Shown in pieces: positions 1 through 12,100 of a stretch of 64,000 nucleotides of DNA. Both the position numbers and the translations under genes were made by a program. The notes under the pieces were generated by a model. It saw only the letters and a list, made by a program, of their open reading frames with translations, had not been told where the DNA came from and did not search any database. The stretch is from assembly GCA_024734555.1 (NCBI GenBank), contig JANPWX010000452.1, positions 912,223 through 976,222 on the forward strand, read 5' to 3'. Every line of letters starts with the position of its first letter. Position 1 is the stretch's first letter. Source of the stretch: Trochalopteron elliotii (taxonomy: Eukaryota > Chordata > Aves > Passeriformes > Leiothrichidae).

Positions 1-1723
1 TTCATCCATTTACTTCTACACTCCCCTATCCTTGTTTTTGTTGTTTTTAAATGATGTGAAGAATTAGTGTCCCGCTGTGTTCCTGAGCTGCAGTCAAACA
101 TAAAGGGTGAAAAGGACATCCCATCCACTGTCAGAAAATCCTGGCTTGCATTTTTGCTCTGGTGAGGAGCCCTGGAGGTGATCACAGTGCTGACTGTGCA
201 CCTACAGCTCCTGTCTCATACAAAGGAGCCCCACTTCCAAAATTATCTGCCTGTCCTTCCACACAGGGCCCAGTACCAGTGCAGTAAGTCTGTCTGCCTT
301 TCATCCAGTTAAGTAACACTGGTTTCTGCTGTTTGGCCTCACTGGGAAGGCAGCACAATGTCAGATCTGATTCCTCCCCATCAGGAGTTACTGCTCACAC
401 ACGGGACACACAGGCTCTGTGGAAGGTTGGTCAGACACAGCACCTGCAGCCCAAAACGGCCATGGGTTTTTATTCTAAGTAGCAGAAATCAGAGCAGTGG
501 AAAGGGGGGATGCAAGGAGCTGACATGTCCCACTGACCAGTGGTGCTGGCTGCAGCTGCCCCATCCCATCAGTCAGGCCCATCTCGGCTGCCCGCATTGC
601 GCCCACAGCGGGATCTGGAGCACCAGCGTGGCTGCAGTTATTTTAGGATGATGCCAGCTTGCATTAGACTTCTGTAAGTGGTGTTATTTAACATGCTGTG
701 CACAAGGGTGAGAACTGGCCAAATTGGGGAGCCCTGGCCCGAGGTTTTCAAAGTCATCCTGACTCCGATATTCCCTTGGGATGAGGAGGTTTGCTGGTTC
801 AGATGTCTCTGCAGACACACAGGCATGTTTAACATGAATGCAAAAATTCAGGAATAAGCCAGTAAAAATGTCTCATCATGGATAAATTAAAATCAGAAGG
901 AAAGGCATTAATGGGGAGGGGCAGATTAGCTGGGCAGAGAAATGAGCAGATAATCAGGCAGAGTCATTTCACCTCCAGCAGAGTGTGTGCATCCATCTGC
1001 GATGAACATTAAACATAAAAAGGCTTTTGGGAAAGAGGTTGGAGGAGGTCTTGAGAGGCAACATGCTTCTCCAGAGCAAATGGAGATGACAAAAAGAGAG
1101 AAGTGCTGGGAATTCTGGGAGAATACCTATTTGCTTCAATCCAGCTTACCTCTTTCCTTCCTTTCTCTTTCCTCTTGTGGTGTGGCACTCGGGATTGGCC
1201 CCACTTAGTCACCCTTAGCAGATAAATAAAAGTACAGGGGAAAGATGCACAGAGGGCAATTTTAGACATTTTTCATATTTAGGCTGTGAATATCATTGGA
1301 AAGGTGATTTGTTACATCCCAATTTTTCACATCACTACAGAATTCTCTTCACCGAGAGATAAAGGCAGTTATGGATGAAACACCAGCTTGAAAAGGCTGG
1401 ACTTGTTTGGATTCCTACAGGCAATCAAACCTTGAATTTGAGTTTGGTGAAAGAAAGGCATCCCTCCAAGGTCCCAAAGGTTAATAGTTTGAAAGTATTA
1501 TTCCCTTTGCAAAACAAAGTTCTTCTTAATCAAAGACAGGTAAGCCAGAACTAGCTGTGAAGAATACCTGTAGTCTGAGAATTGGAGGGAGTGAGATTTT
1601 AGGGCCTCCCTCCCATGACGGCAGCACTGGCCCATGGGCACCACAGGCAGTCTGGTGACACAGGCCACTGTGTGGCTTTCCTCTGACTTCACCCTGCTCT
1701 TCTGTGTGTGTTCTGTCTTAAAG
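1..1723 (+). other. NRIP3 intron, no separate feature seen
   Basis: Sequence upstream of the first visible NRIP3 exon. The short open frames here are not conserved-looking and overlap on both strands. I see no repeat or promoter that I can support. The acceptor AG is at 1722-1723. Confidence 0.6.
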
Positions 1724-4700
1724 CAACCACACAACATCCTGCAGAAGCGCCTGATGGAGACAAATTTATCCAAGTTCCGAGGCAGCCGAGGCAGCTGGAC
1801 TCCGAAGGGAGATCTCTCCTCACAGACCAACAAGCTGAACCAAACCAAACTGGACAGCTCAGGAAAAACAGAAGATGAAGAGCTCATAGTGGTGAGCTGT
1901 CAGGTAGGAGTCCCTCCACAGCTTTTTGTGTTTTTTTTTTCTGCAGATTTTATTTCCAGCAGTCTCAGGCTGTACTCTCATTCTCCACATTCCCCAGTCA
2001 AGTTTGTGCTCCCACAGAACTGTCCCAGCTGTGGGGATACACTCCCTGTGCAGCTCCAGGCTGCTGCGGCAGAGATTCCCACCTGGGAATCACAGAGAAA
2101 ACTGGTCTGACGGGTGTTTTCTCTTACACATCAGGGCAGAGGGGATAGCTAAGCTGGGGCAGCATGTTTGCAGTGCTGGGGTGTAATTATCCATGGCAAA
2201 TCCCTGTGCTCACAACCTACTTGTTTTCCTCAAGTGCCATCCCTATTTTCTTTGCCCAAGGGTAATTTCACATTTCTCTTCCTTAGTCCCATCTCTATTC
2301 CCCACTCTCCGCAGTATTCCCTCCTGCCTGGGGCTGCCCCATCTGCTCTTTGCAGGGGCAAATGAGCCAGGAAGGGCTCAGGACCCTACATGCACCTGAG
2401 CGTGCAGGGGAGCAGGGGTGAGCTGGCATGAGGAGAGTTCATGGGCACCAGAGCTCCTGGACACTCTGGAGCTCATCCTGCATCCCACATATCATTTCCC
2501 ATCTCTTCTTGCTCTTGCAGTGTGCTGGGAAGGAGCTGAAGGCTGTGGTGGACACCGGCTCACAGCACAACCTCATGTCCTCTGCCTGCCTGGACAGGCT
2601 AGGGTAAATATCCAGCTGGATTTCTGTTCTGCAGGAGCATGGCACCTGGGGCTGGGGCTTTGCTCATGTCAGTGACATTCATGCTCAGGTCATTCTAGAA
2701 GGGAGTGCTTTGGGTTGTGACTGGCCAAGGCCTGACCCTCCTGTTACAACCAAATCCTGCCCCAATCTTAAATAGCAGGGAGATGGAATAGAAAGCCACT
2801 GGTACCACCCTATTCGTCTCTGAGGAAATCCCTTCAGAGGGTTGGATGCATTTGCATTTTTGCCCTGCCTGCTTGTCACTCAGTGCCTCATGAAACAGCT
2901 GAACCTTCCCCAGCCCTCTGTGTCCCCAGGGCAGGCGTGGGGCTGCAGCCCAGCCCAGCTCTGCAGGCTCCCGTGACAGGGCAGGGACCAGGCTACTGGA
3001 CATGCCCTCAAACAGTGGCTGCAGCACTGCTGGCCCAGCACCCAGTGTAAAGAAGCTGTGTGCATGCATGCTCACAGAACTGGGTGTCTGATGCTGCTCC
3101 CAGTTACAAATTTCTCCTGGTTAAAGGAAAAGGAAATGTATTTATGGATTATTAGAGAGGTGAATGACAGCCATTTGCAGCAAAACTCTCTCTCATCTCT
3201 GAGGAACAGGAGTAGGCATCAGCTCACAGGATATCAAGGAGGTTTTGGCACTTTATTCCCATGGAGTCATTGCTTTTTACAGCTAACTTGCAGTAATTAC
3301 GAAAAAAAAGAAAATTACACCTGCTCACTGAGCACTACTGCACAGCCCTGAATGAATGGTGCCTGTTCTAACATTAATTGCTTCTTTGCACAATAGTGCT
3401 TAGTGACTGGAAGGTGGCTGTGCCTACTACAGCCTTGTCACAATCTGTGGAGCAGCTCAGCCAAGCTCAGGATGGCCACACGATGGCATTTGGAGGGATT
3501 TCATGCTCTGGGACAGTTCTGCTGCTCCCTGTGTTTCGACTATGGGTCCAGTGTAGTTCTTGCAGCACTGCTCTGCTGCAGCAGCCCTGTCCTTCAAAAA
3601 GCACTGAAGAAAGAGGTCAGAGCCTGTTTCTGCTGCCCAGGTCTCAGGGGACTCGGTGCCTCAAAGCAGCACTTGTGTGCCTGATGCTCAGGCTCAATTC
3701 CTCCCTTCTTTCTCAAAAAAAAATTTTGTCTTGTCACGATGCCAGTCACTCCCCCTCACACTGAGGAAAGCAGCAGAGTAGGCTCACAGGTTGCCAGTAT
3801 GAGAAATCCCCTGTGGAGCTGTAGGAGGTGCAGGAGGTGGCCAAGGAACTCAAAAACTTCTGATTGACACGTTCCTACTGATTTTTAAGGCCAGGCTTCA
3901 AGAAAGCAGCAGAGGGGATCCAGCTCCTTTTCCCTGCTACCCCTCACAGTCCTTGCACCTGTGCTAAAGGGTGTGGGCAATGCCCACCTCAGTCCTGGAG
4001 CCTCTGAGGGGGCTGGTCCCCCAGGGCAGATGGACAGACAGACAGCCACACACACACACACATGCACTGCTGCAATGCGGCTCAGCAGACAGGTACCTCA
4101 AATAGCTGAAAATTGATATGGTTTTATCTGAGGGAGAGATCAGCACCTCAAATGGCCTTTCCATTAGATTCTTGTTCAGTTTAAAAGAGAAACTGAAGCT
4201 AAATAATTAATTAGTATTGTCAGACTGGTTCAAAGGGTGTAGCTAGAAGCTGTACCTTCAGAGGTATCTCTGACATCCTTTTTTGTTTTCTTTGGGCTGA
4301 ATGTGATTGATCTTTCCCAATTTCCTCTGAACAAATGCAGCAGCAGCACCTAACATGCTAACAAACAGGGATTGGGCCACCCTAGCTGTGAGCCACGTTT
4401 AGCTTGGAGAAAAGGGGACTCAGGGGGCACCTTATTACTCTCTACAGCCACCTGAAAGGAGGATTGAGTGAGGTAATGAGCAACAGAACCAGAGGAAATG
4501 GTCTCAGGTTATGCCACATGTGGTATAGTTTGGGTATCAGGAAAAATTTCTTCATTGAAAGGATGGTCAGCCCTTGGAACACGCTGCTTAGTGAAGTGGT
4601 GGCATCACCATACTTAGAAGTGTTCGAAATACTTGTGGGTGTGACATCTGGGGACACAGTTTAGTGGTGACATTGGCAGTGCTGGGTTAACAGTTGGACT

Positions 4701-7308
4701 CCATGCTCTTAGAGGTCTGTTCCAACCTCAACATTTCTGTGATTCCACAGGGACACAGCATCAGCTCTACTCGTGGAAGCTGGAGTGAACTAACCCTTCC
4801 TTACACACACACTGCATTAGAAGCAATTTTGTATTCCCCAAGTCTCGAGAAAATGTAGGAAAAAGATTCCTCGGGTAAAACCCAAAATGCAGTACAGAGC
4901 TGTGCTGGGGCAGCCCCAGGGCTGCATTGTGGGTCATGCTGTGGTCTGATGTACCTGTGGGCTGCTGGCTGCCTGCAGAGCACCCACAGAGAACCTGCCA
5001 GCGAAGCAGCTTTCCAAAAACAGTGTGGTAAATGAGCAAGCCAAGAGCACTTCAGGTGTAAGCACCCTCCAAACACCATTTGCTCCTTGCTGGAACAGCC
5101 AAGCCACGGCCATTTGATGTTAGGAGTGTTTTCAATGTCCACAGGTTAAAGGAGCACCTCAAAGCACTCCCTGTCGAAGATGAGGTGGTTTCATTGCCAA
5201 ACAAGGTGAAAGCCATCGGCCAGATTGAGTGTCTGTCCCTCATGGTGGGAGCAGTCCCTGTGGAGTGCACTGCCCTCGTTGTGGGTGAGTTTGTAACCCT
5301 CTGGTCCTCCCCTATGGGCTGGGTCTACTTCCTCTTACCCCAGCAGGAAAAACAAAGCTTTGGGAAGATGTTAAAACTAAAATAGAGTAAGTTCTTGTTT
5401 GGCCCCCCCCAGAGGGAAGGGGGAGGATGTGTTCAGCAAGCTTGGCTTTGCCATGCTGATGGAGCAACCACTGCACCTCCCTGCAGGCACATCCGCCTGC
5501 CCTCCTGCCATCCTGTGCCCTCCTGTTCTCCTCTGGAGTCAGTCCCTTTATAAACAGTGTTTTGTTTAGCAGGGCAACCACAAAGGAAGGATGGAGTCAC
5601 TGACAAAAAGCCCAGGAGGGCATTTTGAATGTATAAATCTGAATTGTCTGGTTTTTTTCAGAGGACAACGACCAACCCTTTTCCTTTGGGCTGCAGACAC
5701 TGAAGTCTCTGAAGGTAGGAGTTTTCCAGCAGGGTGCTTACCCGTGCCGATGGGGGAGCTGGGACCACTCTAATTTGCAGTTTTCCTTCTTACCTGATGA
5801 GATTTATTCTCTGCAGTGTGTCATAAACATGGAGAAGCACCACCTCGTCCTGGGGCAGACGGACAGGGAAGAAATCCCGTTTGTGGGCATTGACAGTGCT
5901 GAGACAGGAGAGCAGTAAGTAGTCTGGGGAGGGGAGCTGCTTGTGCATCCCTCAGCCTGCAGACAGTGTCCCCTGGCAGGGCCACACGGGAGCTGCCAGA
6001 CCCTTTGCTGGAGGCGAGTGAGAGGTCAAAGGCCTCGGCAGAAATTGTTTGTATCAGCTCATCAGATTTTGAAAGGGAGTTCCTGGATTTTTTGGCAGCC
6101 TTTGTCAGCTTTTACTGCTTTTTTTCTAGCAAACATTATACATCAAAGCCGGTGTCTGACAAGACATGCACAGGGGAATGCCTTAGGAAATGTACTTTTT
6201 GGAGGTCACTAAGAAGACTCCTTGAGGCCTGCTTTGACAGTGTTCCCAAACAAGCTTTTGCCTGGAAAATATTTATGAAGCAAGGCTGACAAACCCACAT
6301 GAATGTTTGAGAGAGAGATCCTGTCTGGAGATAATGGTGTGCCACTTTTCCCCTCATTACCCCAGCAGCTTACTCTGCCAGCTCTTCCTGGTGCCCCAGA
6401 TTTTTCCAGCCTTATCTCCTTAAAGAAAGACAAACACGTGCTGTACCTCTTCAATGTGTGTAGCCGTGGTGGCTGGCTCTGCAGGCAAGCAGGCAGCGCA
6501 AACCCCCTCCTTCCAGGCACTGCATCTTTCTTGCTGACTGCTGTGAATAAGGGATGTATCACTGGTTCCTGCCTCTGACTCATGAAACCGGCGGGCACCG
6601 AGTGCCTGACAGGGGGTTTGCACTTCTGTGCCTTCGCAGGCAGCGCTTGAGGTTGCTCAGCGATGAGCAACCTAAAAAACCTTCGCTCACTGCTTAAGAA
6701 AGTGTGTCTGGTGGATGATGTAGGTCAGCATCTTCTTTAGCTGCCTGTCGCGACCAGCCCCGCGGATTTGGGATGTCCTGCAGCCCCGTGCAGCGAAAAC
6801 CTGCTGTGCTGGGAACTGCTGAGCTCGGAGGGAGCGGGGGAGAAGGGGAAGGAGCGGGGGAGAAGGGGAAGGAGCGGGGGAGAAGAGGAAGGAACGCACT
6901 CCCCTCAGCTGCTTGTACCGATGAGCATCGGGGAGCGCAGGAGGGAGGTACGGGCTGGTGTGAGGAGTCAGGATGACAGCACAGGTGCTCCTGCTCCGTG
7001 TCCAGGGCATCTTCCTGCCGTGTGTCCGGGGCAGCTGATGGCCCTGGGTGCAGGGTGTGAGCCCAGGGAGTGCCAGGGTACAGCACTGTGGGGGACCCAT
7101 GCAAGACTACAGGCTGGCTTCCCCGTCTCCTTTGAAACAGAGATGCAAAAGACACAGCGTGGTTCTGTCGCCACTGCAGTGATAAATTATTTCTTAGTAC
7201 TGCTTTCAAGGCCAAATTATGCTGCTTTTTTAATTTTTTTTCCCTCATGAAAAACGCCTGTTCTACTAAATGTCTTTTCCTTCCAGTTTCAGCAGTTTGG
7301 AGGCATAA
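1724..7308 (+). CDS. NRIP3: NRIP3, nuclear receptor-interacting protein 3 (5' end outside window)
   Basis: Six coding exons chain in phase: 1724-1903, 2521-2603, 5145-5284, 5662-5714, 5817-5914 and 7287-7308 (TAA at 7306-7308). They give 191 residues. The family is about 240 long, so roughly 50 N-terminal residues lie upstream of the window. Exon 1724 carries the conserved QPHNILQ and RLMETNLSK block. Exons 2521 to 5284 hold a retropepsin-like fold, with the Asp-Thr-Gly triad at 2551-2559 in the context VVDTGS. The C-terminal part carries GLQTLKSLK and EEIPFV. NRIP2 and NRIP3 are known as retropepsin-like proteins linked to nuclear receptor signalling; proteolysis by NRIP3 is not established. 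The stop choice is discussed in the findings. Identity rests on protein motifs plus the adjacent TMEM9B-ASCL3-C11orf16-AKIP1 order; NRIP2 is excluded mainly by that order. Confidence 0.93.
4049..4063. repeat. (CA)n microsatellite
   Basis: A short dinucleotide tract of about seven units inside the large NRIP3 intron (2604-5144). It is preceded by a GACA-rich stretch at 4032-4045. Confidence 0.85.
4395..4750 (+). mobile_element. CR1 LINE fragment (3' end), sense to NRIP3
   Basis: A 5'-truncated CR1 copy. It shows the diagnostic order of the CR1 3' region: a GGGGCACC-like block, CAACAGAACCAGAGGAAATGG at about 4480, an ATCAGGAAAAATTTCTTC block, TTGGAACACGCTGC, then the GGTCTGTTCCAACCTCAA end. 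The tail TTCTGTGATTCC resembles the CR1 8-bp terminal repeat. It lies in the NRIP3 intron 2604-5144. No intact reverse transcriptase frame remains. Confidence 0.88.
6831..6890. repeat. 20-bp minisatellite, three copies
   Basis: Three tandem 20-bp units, GGAGCGGGGGAGAAGGGGAA. The first two are identical and the third differs at one position. It is purine-rich on the + strand and lies in the last NRIP3 intron (5915-7286). Confidence 0.92.
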
Positions 7309-9175
7309 AGAGAAATTGAAATGCCATCCCCATACAAGAGCTCGATATCAAAGAAATCCTGTGCAGCTGTTCCAGATGAAACAGCAACACGCTGCTTTGA
7401 AAACATTTATACCGGGCTACAGCTTGAGTAGAGCTAAATGAAATCCTGTTTGTAGCCAGTAATTTAGAGATATTGTCATGTTTATCTATGGGTTTTGAGA
7501 AACAAACGTGTGCTTATTTTCTGGACTTTTCTATATAGTGTCCTCTTTATTACAAACAGTTGGGAAAATCTTATGAATTTCTTCTGATGAGAAATATACT
7601 TTTTATAGTGGCCTCGTATGAGTAATTGTACTTAGCTGTGATTAGAGGCTATCAGAATGAGGTTTTTATTAATGATTTTTTCCAGGGGCTAAGCATTTAT
7701 ATTCACTTAATTGATATTGCCACATTCAAATGGCCATTACCAGGAAGTTACTCCGAGTGAAACAACAATGTTAATACCACCAAGGAAATATAGCTCATCC
7801 TGTTAGCATAGTATCGTTGCCATGTAATTAGGGATGCAACTGCTGGCTTGATGAGAAAGAGCAATTGCAGAATTATTAATGGGTTACAGGCTTCTCTGCA
7901 GTGGCGTGGCAGAAACACAGGAACAGGGTTTGGGAGGGCTCCCGGGGTGATCTCCCAATGTGGGGTTGCCACCAGTGCTGGGGCTCGAAACCTTCTGAGG
8001 AGGGATCCTCTGGGCAAGTCTTGTCTGCTTTCCTATGGGGGTAGTCAAGTAAATCAATCATTTCACCAGGCCAAAAAGCAACAAACAAGCACAGAAATGT
8101 GTTGTCTGGAAAGCAGCAGATGCAGTGCCCTTGGTTGCCCCTGCCACCAGGAGCTGTGCCTATCCTTGCCCACCCAGCACCCAGCCTGAAGCCCCTGCAG
8201 CACCTGTGCAGGTTATTGACTCCAGCTGCACTTCAGTGCTGCTGCCAGAAATGCCATATTTTTTATACCTGTCTACAAATTGCTTGGCTTCTTAAGTACA
8301 ACCCTTGACAACCCTCAGGGGAGGTGGGAGTTTTTGCCAGGATAAGCATTCCATTTGGTGCCACTGTCCTGGAGCAGCAGGGTTGGTGCTTCCCGTGCCA
8401 CACAGTATTGCCAGGGGGAGCCTGGCCTCGCACAAACACAGCTTTTCCTGTTTTCAAAACCTAATGGGAATTAATCACTGTCATCTGCTGAAGAGGCATC
8501 TTTAAAATTCCGAATAATATCCTTGTGATGTCATGCATCTGCTGACGGCCAGTCCTGCTGCAGCTGGACCCTTGAGGGATCCAGTGGTGCTGCAGGAGCA
8601 GGATCTGCTCCGGTAGCTCTGACTCAGCAAAGGCACTTTCTTTGGCCCTGGCATCAGCTGCAAGCACCGATGGCATTCCCATTTCGGGAGCCTCTCGGTG
8701 GTTCTGGGTGAGAGTCAGAAAGTTTTGTCGTCTCATGGCCATCAGCAGCCAGGCTCCTGCCAGCTGATCCAGTGTGTGCCCACCCCTGCCATCCCATGCC
8801 TGCCAGAGCATCTCAGCTGGAGCTTTACCTCCTGCACTGGTTTGAACCTCTTTTCGATATTGGCTATATCCAGCAAACCTGAACTATCTGTATTTTGAGC
8901 TATTTTCTATCTTGGTAATAAGTTTCAGTGCTTTCTCTACATACAGTATTTTATATAACACAGCTATAAATATAAATATATATATATATATTTACAGGGT
9001 TGGGCTGCCCAGGGTAGTCCCACTGATGTGTAGTAGAAATATTTCACTAAATATGAAATATATTTGATTATTTTATATGCTATGAGTTTGGTATTTTGGT
9101 ACGTTTTTCTTTCTGTGCATATTACTGTGTTAAATGTCAAATTAAATCTAAATAAAGTTACACCATTATTGCTGT
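7309..9175 (+). other. NRIP3: NRIP3 3' untranslated region with poly(A) signal
   Basis: After the NRIP3 stop there is a long A/T-rich stretch with no convincing coding frame, ending near an AATAAA at 9151-9156. The length of about 1.9 kb suits the long 3' UTR of this gene. A short (TA)n tract lies within it at about 8964-8992. The exact cleavage site is inferred. Confidence 0.6.
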
Positions 9176-12100
9176 TTATTTGCTTGTCTGCTAGATATGA
9201 TTTTTTTTGTTGCTGTTTTCAGTGGATGTTTCTGTCAAGAAAAGGGGTTTGTTTCACTCTTAAGTCTGTTGGGGGTCTACAGTGCTTTTGGAAATGCTGG
9301 TGGAAATTGCCATTGAACAGAGGGAGAGTGGAAGCTGGGATGAATAAACCAGGGCAGGCTAAATGGCACACAGCACTTGGGCTAAAAGGTGAGCACTTGG
9401 AATTCCATGTCGCCATGGCTCTGTCTCCCAAGAGAGGGTATGAGATCTATGAGATCCTGCTGTTTCCAGGTTTACCCTTTGGGAAGCTGTTCTGGTGTTT
9501 ATGCTGGGTTTGCAGGTGGATATGAGAGTCCTTTATAAACTCTGGAAAGCTGGGAAAAGAAAGTGGCCAGAACACGAGAGGTGAAGCATGAATGCAATAG
9601 CTCTGTGACTACAGGCAGAGGTCAGGGTCTTCCCCAAAGCTTTGAAACTGGATTTAGGGACTTCCTGTCTCTGCCTGGATGGGCTTTGGGATGCTTCAGC
9701 AGTAGTTCACCTCTGTCTTACTGATGAGAAATTATCCTTTCCCCCACTCCAAGTGCCACAGCAACAACCTTTGGTGGAACAGCAATACTCCACACCCAGT
9801 GAAACTGGCTCTCCTCAATGCTGGGCTGGCATTTTCTCTGAGCATGGAAAGAAACCAGGCTCCAGCAATAAAATAGAGAAAAAATGAGAAGAATCAATGT
9901 GCAGGCAAATATAATGTCTCATGCTTCCTGGAGCTGCTATAGGTCTCTAGATTTACTCATGATGCTAGAGAGCAGAGTCCCAGCGCAGGCAAATAGAAAA
10001 TCAATGGGCAAAATTCCATCCCTTCTGCACAGTGGGGCTAGCCCTGGAGCTGGTGAGCCTTCAGAGGTGGCTCCTGTGAACAAGATAACACAGGACAGCT
10101 GCTCTAGGAGACAGGAAATCAGTCTAGAGGGATTATAGAATAGGGGAAGTAATATCAGGTCTCTGTGTCAAGCCCTTGCATGGTCACAGGGGTAAATGGT
10201 ACAGCTGAGTGTTGCAGACCAGCTCTGCAAGCCCTGGGTGCTTGCTCCTGCTCCTCTCCAGCACAGCCTGTGCCCCTTTGGAAACCTCTCCCTGGCATGG
10301 GTTTGCAGGAAGCCCTTGTAACCAAGGGACCTGCTGCCTCTTGGCAGGTGGTGGGGGCAGAGGAGAGGGCAATGCCTGCAGCCATGTGGATGAGGAGGAC
10401 TCAGGAGATAAAGAAACAGCTGTGAGAGGATGTTATGAGAAGCCTCTGGAGTGGGAGAGGGTTTTGTTGAATGTTTTATTCAGCTGGTTAATGCCATCAT
10501 GCTGCACACAAACATCTCAGAGGTGAGGGCAAGCACAACCCCCTTCCCAAGCAGCCTCAGGGAAAGTGAGCCAGCTGCTCCTTGGCCACAGCACTGACCC
10601 TTGTGCTCATGTGGTCAGCAGAGCAGGGTGGGACAAAACGCCTTTGCTCTCTCCAAGACCACGTCTTGTCTTCATTTTGGTCATGCCTAAAGCCCTCAAA
10701 GCTCTCAAAGAAGAAGACATTAAACAGAACCCTGGTGAGCCCATTGCAGAGCTTCAAAAGCTGGTGGAACATGCAGGATCTTGATGCTTGGGCCCTTGAA
10801 ATTAAGATGGCCATGTGGGCAACGCATCAACACTTGCTGAAAATTTTAGAGACCTGGAGATCTGCTGGAGAGTGGCTGTCAGGCTCCCAGCTCATGAGTG
10901 TTCTTCATTGCAAGTGATGCATCCGAGGGCATGTGGGCAGGCAGCAGCACAGGAGGAGCACCCTGGGGATGCAGTGTGGGGCTCACCCCACAACCCCAAC
11001 TCCTTCCACCACATTTGCTACTTAATTCCTTCTGGGCTGGCCACTCTGAAAGGAAAGTCAGAGGCCATTGCCAGGAGTAGCCCTACAGCCTCCACTCACA
11101 TGCATTTTGGGTCCTGCTGAGATCCACCAATATTTGTTCATCACCTCTACCAGCAGAGCAGCTGATTAGATGAGACCTGCTGGGGTGTTTCTTCACAGTT
11201 ATCTCCACGGTAATCTGTTATCTAATAGCTCTCCAGGGAGGTCCTTTTTATGGGCTTTTCTATTACTGATGATGAGGTGATGCTCAAAGTGTTGTGAAAA
11301 CAAATCTAATTCTCATGTCTCAGAAGCAAATAACTTGATGACTTATTTCTGTATAAACATATGTCTTGGGGCTGTATATTGCAGCGTTTATTTTATGGCA
11401 CAAACATCAGCTGAGGTCTGTATTGCTTTATCACCTGCTGCTTAATAGATGGAGATAAAGTGTCATGTTTCCAGTAACTGAAAGTCTGCTCCTTTTCCTA
11501 AGCTGAGATTCCCCTTTTTTCTCTTTTCCATGGGCTCTGCACTGCTGGTAGTAGCTCAGCCATGTGCTGATCTCCTCCTCATCCTCTGTTAACAGCCACA
11601 TGGCTAATGAAAGGCTGCAGGCTCTGGAGATGACACTGCAGGTATCAATGACATTTCACCAGAGATGGCTTTGCTGCAAAGGCAATTGATTTAATGATTT
11701 TGTTACTAGAGTGGTGCTGCAACCACTTCCCCAGGATGAGATTTCATCACTCCCAAAGTGGGTATGAAGACAGTCGATAACCTAAAAATATCGAGAGTTT
11801 AGGAATAACAGGAAACCACGGCAGCAAGAGAACTAGCTGGGGAGGGAAGCTGCCGGGACTTGGTCTCCCCGTTTTGAAAGCAGTAGGATCGATGCCCGCG
11901 GCTCGTGGCTGTCCCCGCAGGGAGACGAGGTTGGATTCTCCAGAAGAGCGCCTCGGCTCGCCCAAGGAGAAGTGGTGTAAAGTTACGTGCTCATTGCACC
12001 TAGACCCGCCCAGTATCCAGACACAGGTGGCGGAGTTGCAGAAGGTGGGGAGCTCTTAAGGCTGTTTCAGCCCTTTGTGTCTCCACCTGTTCCCTCCCGA

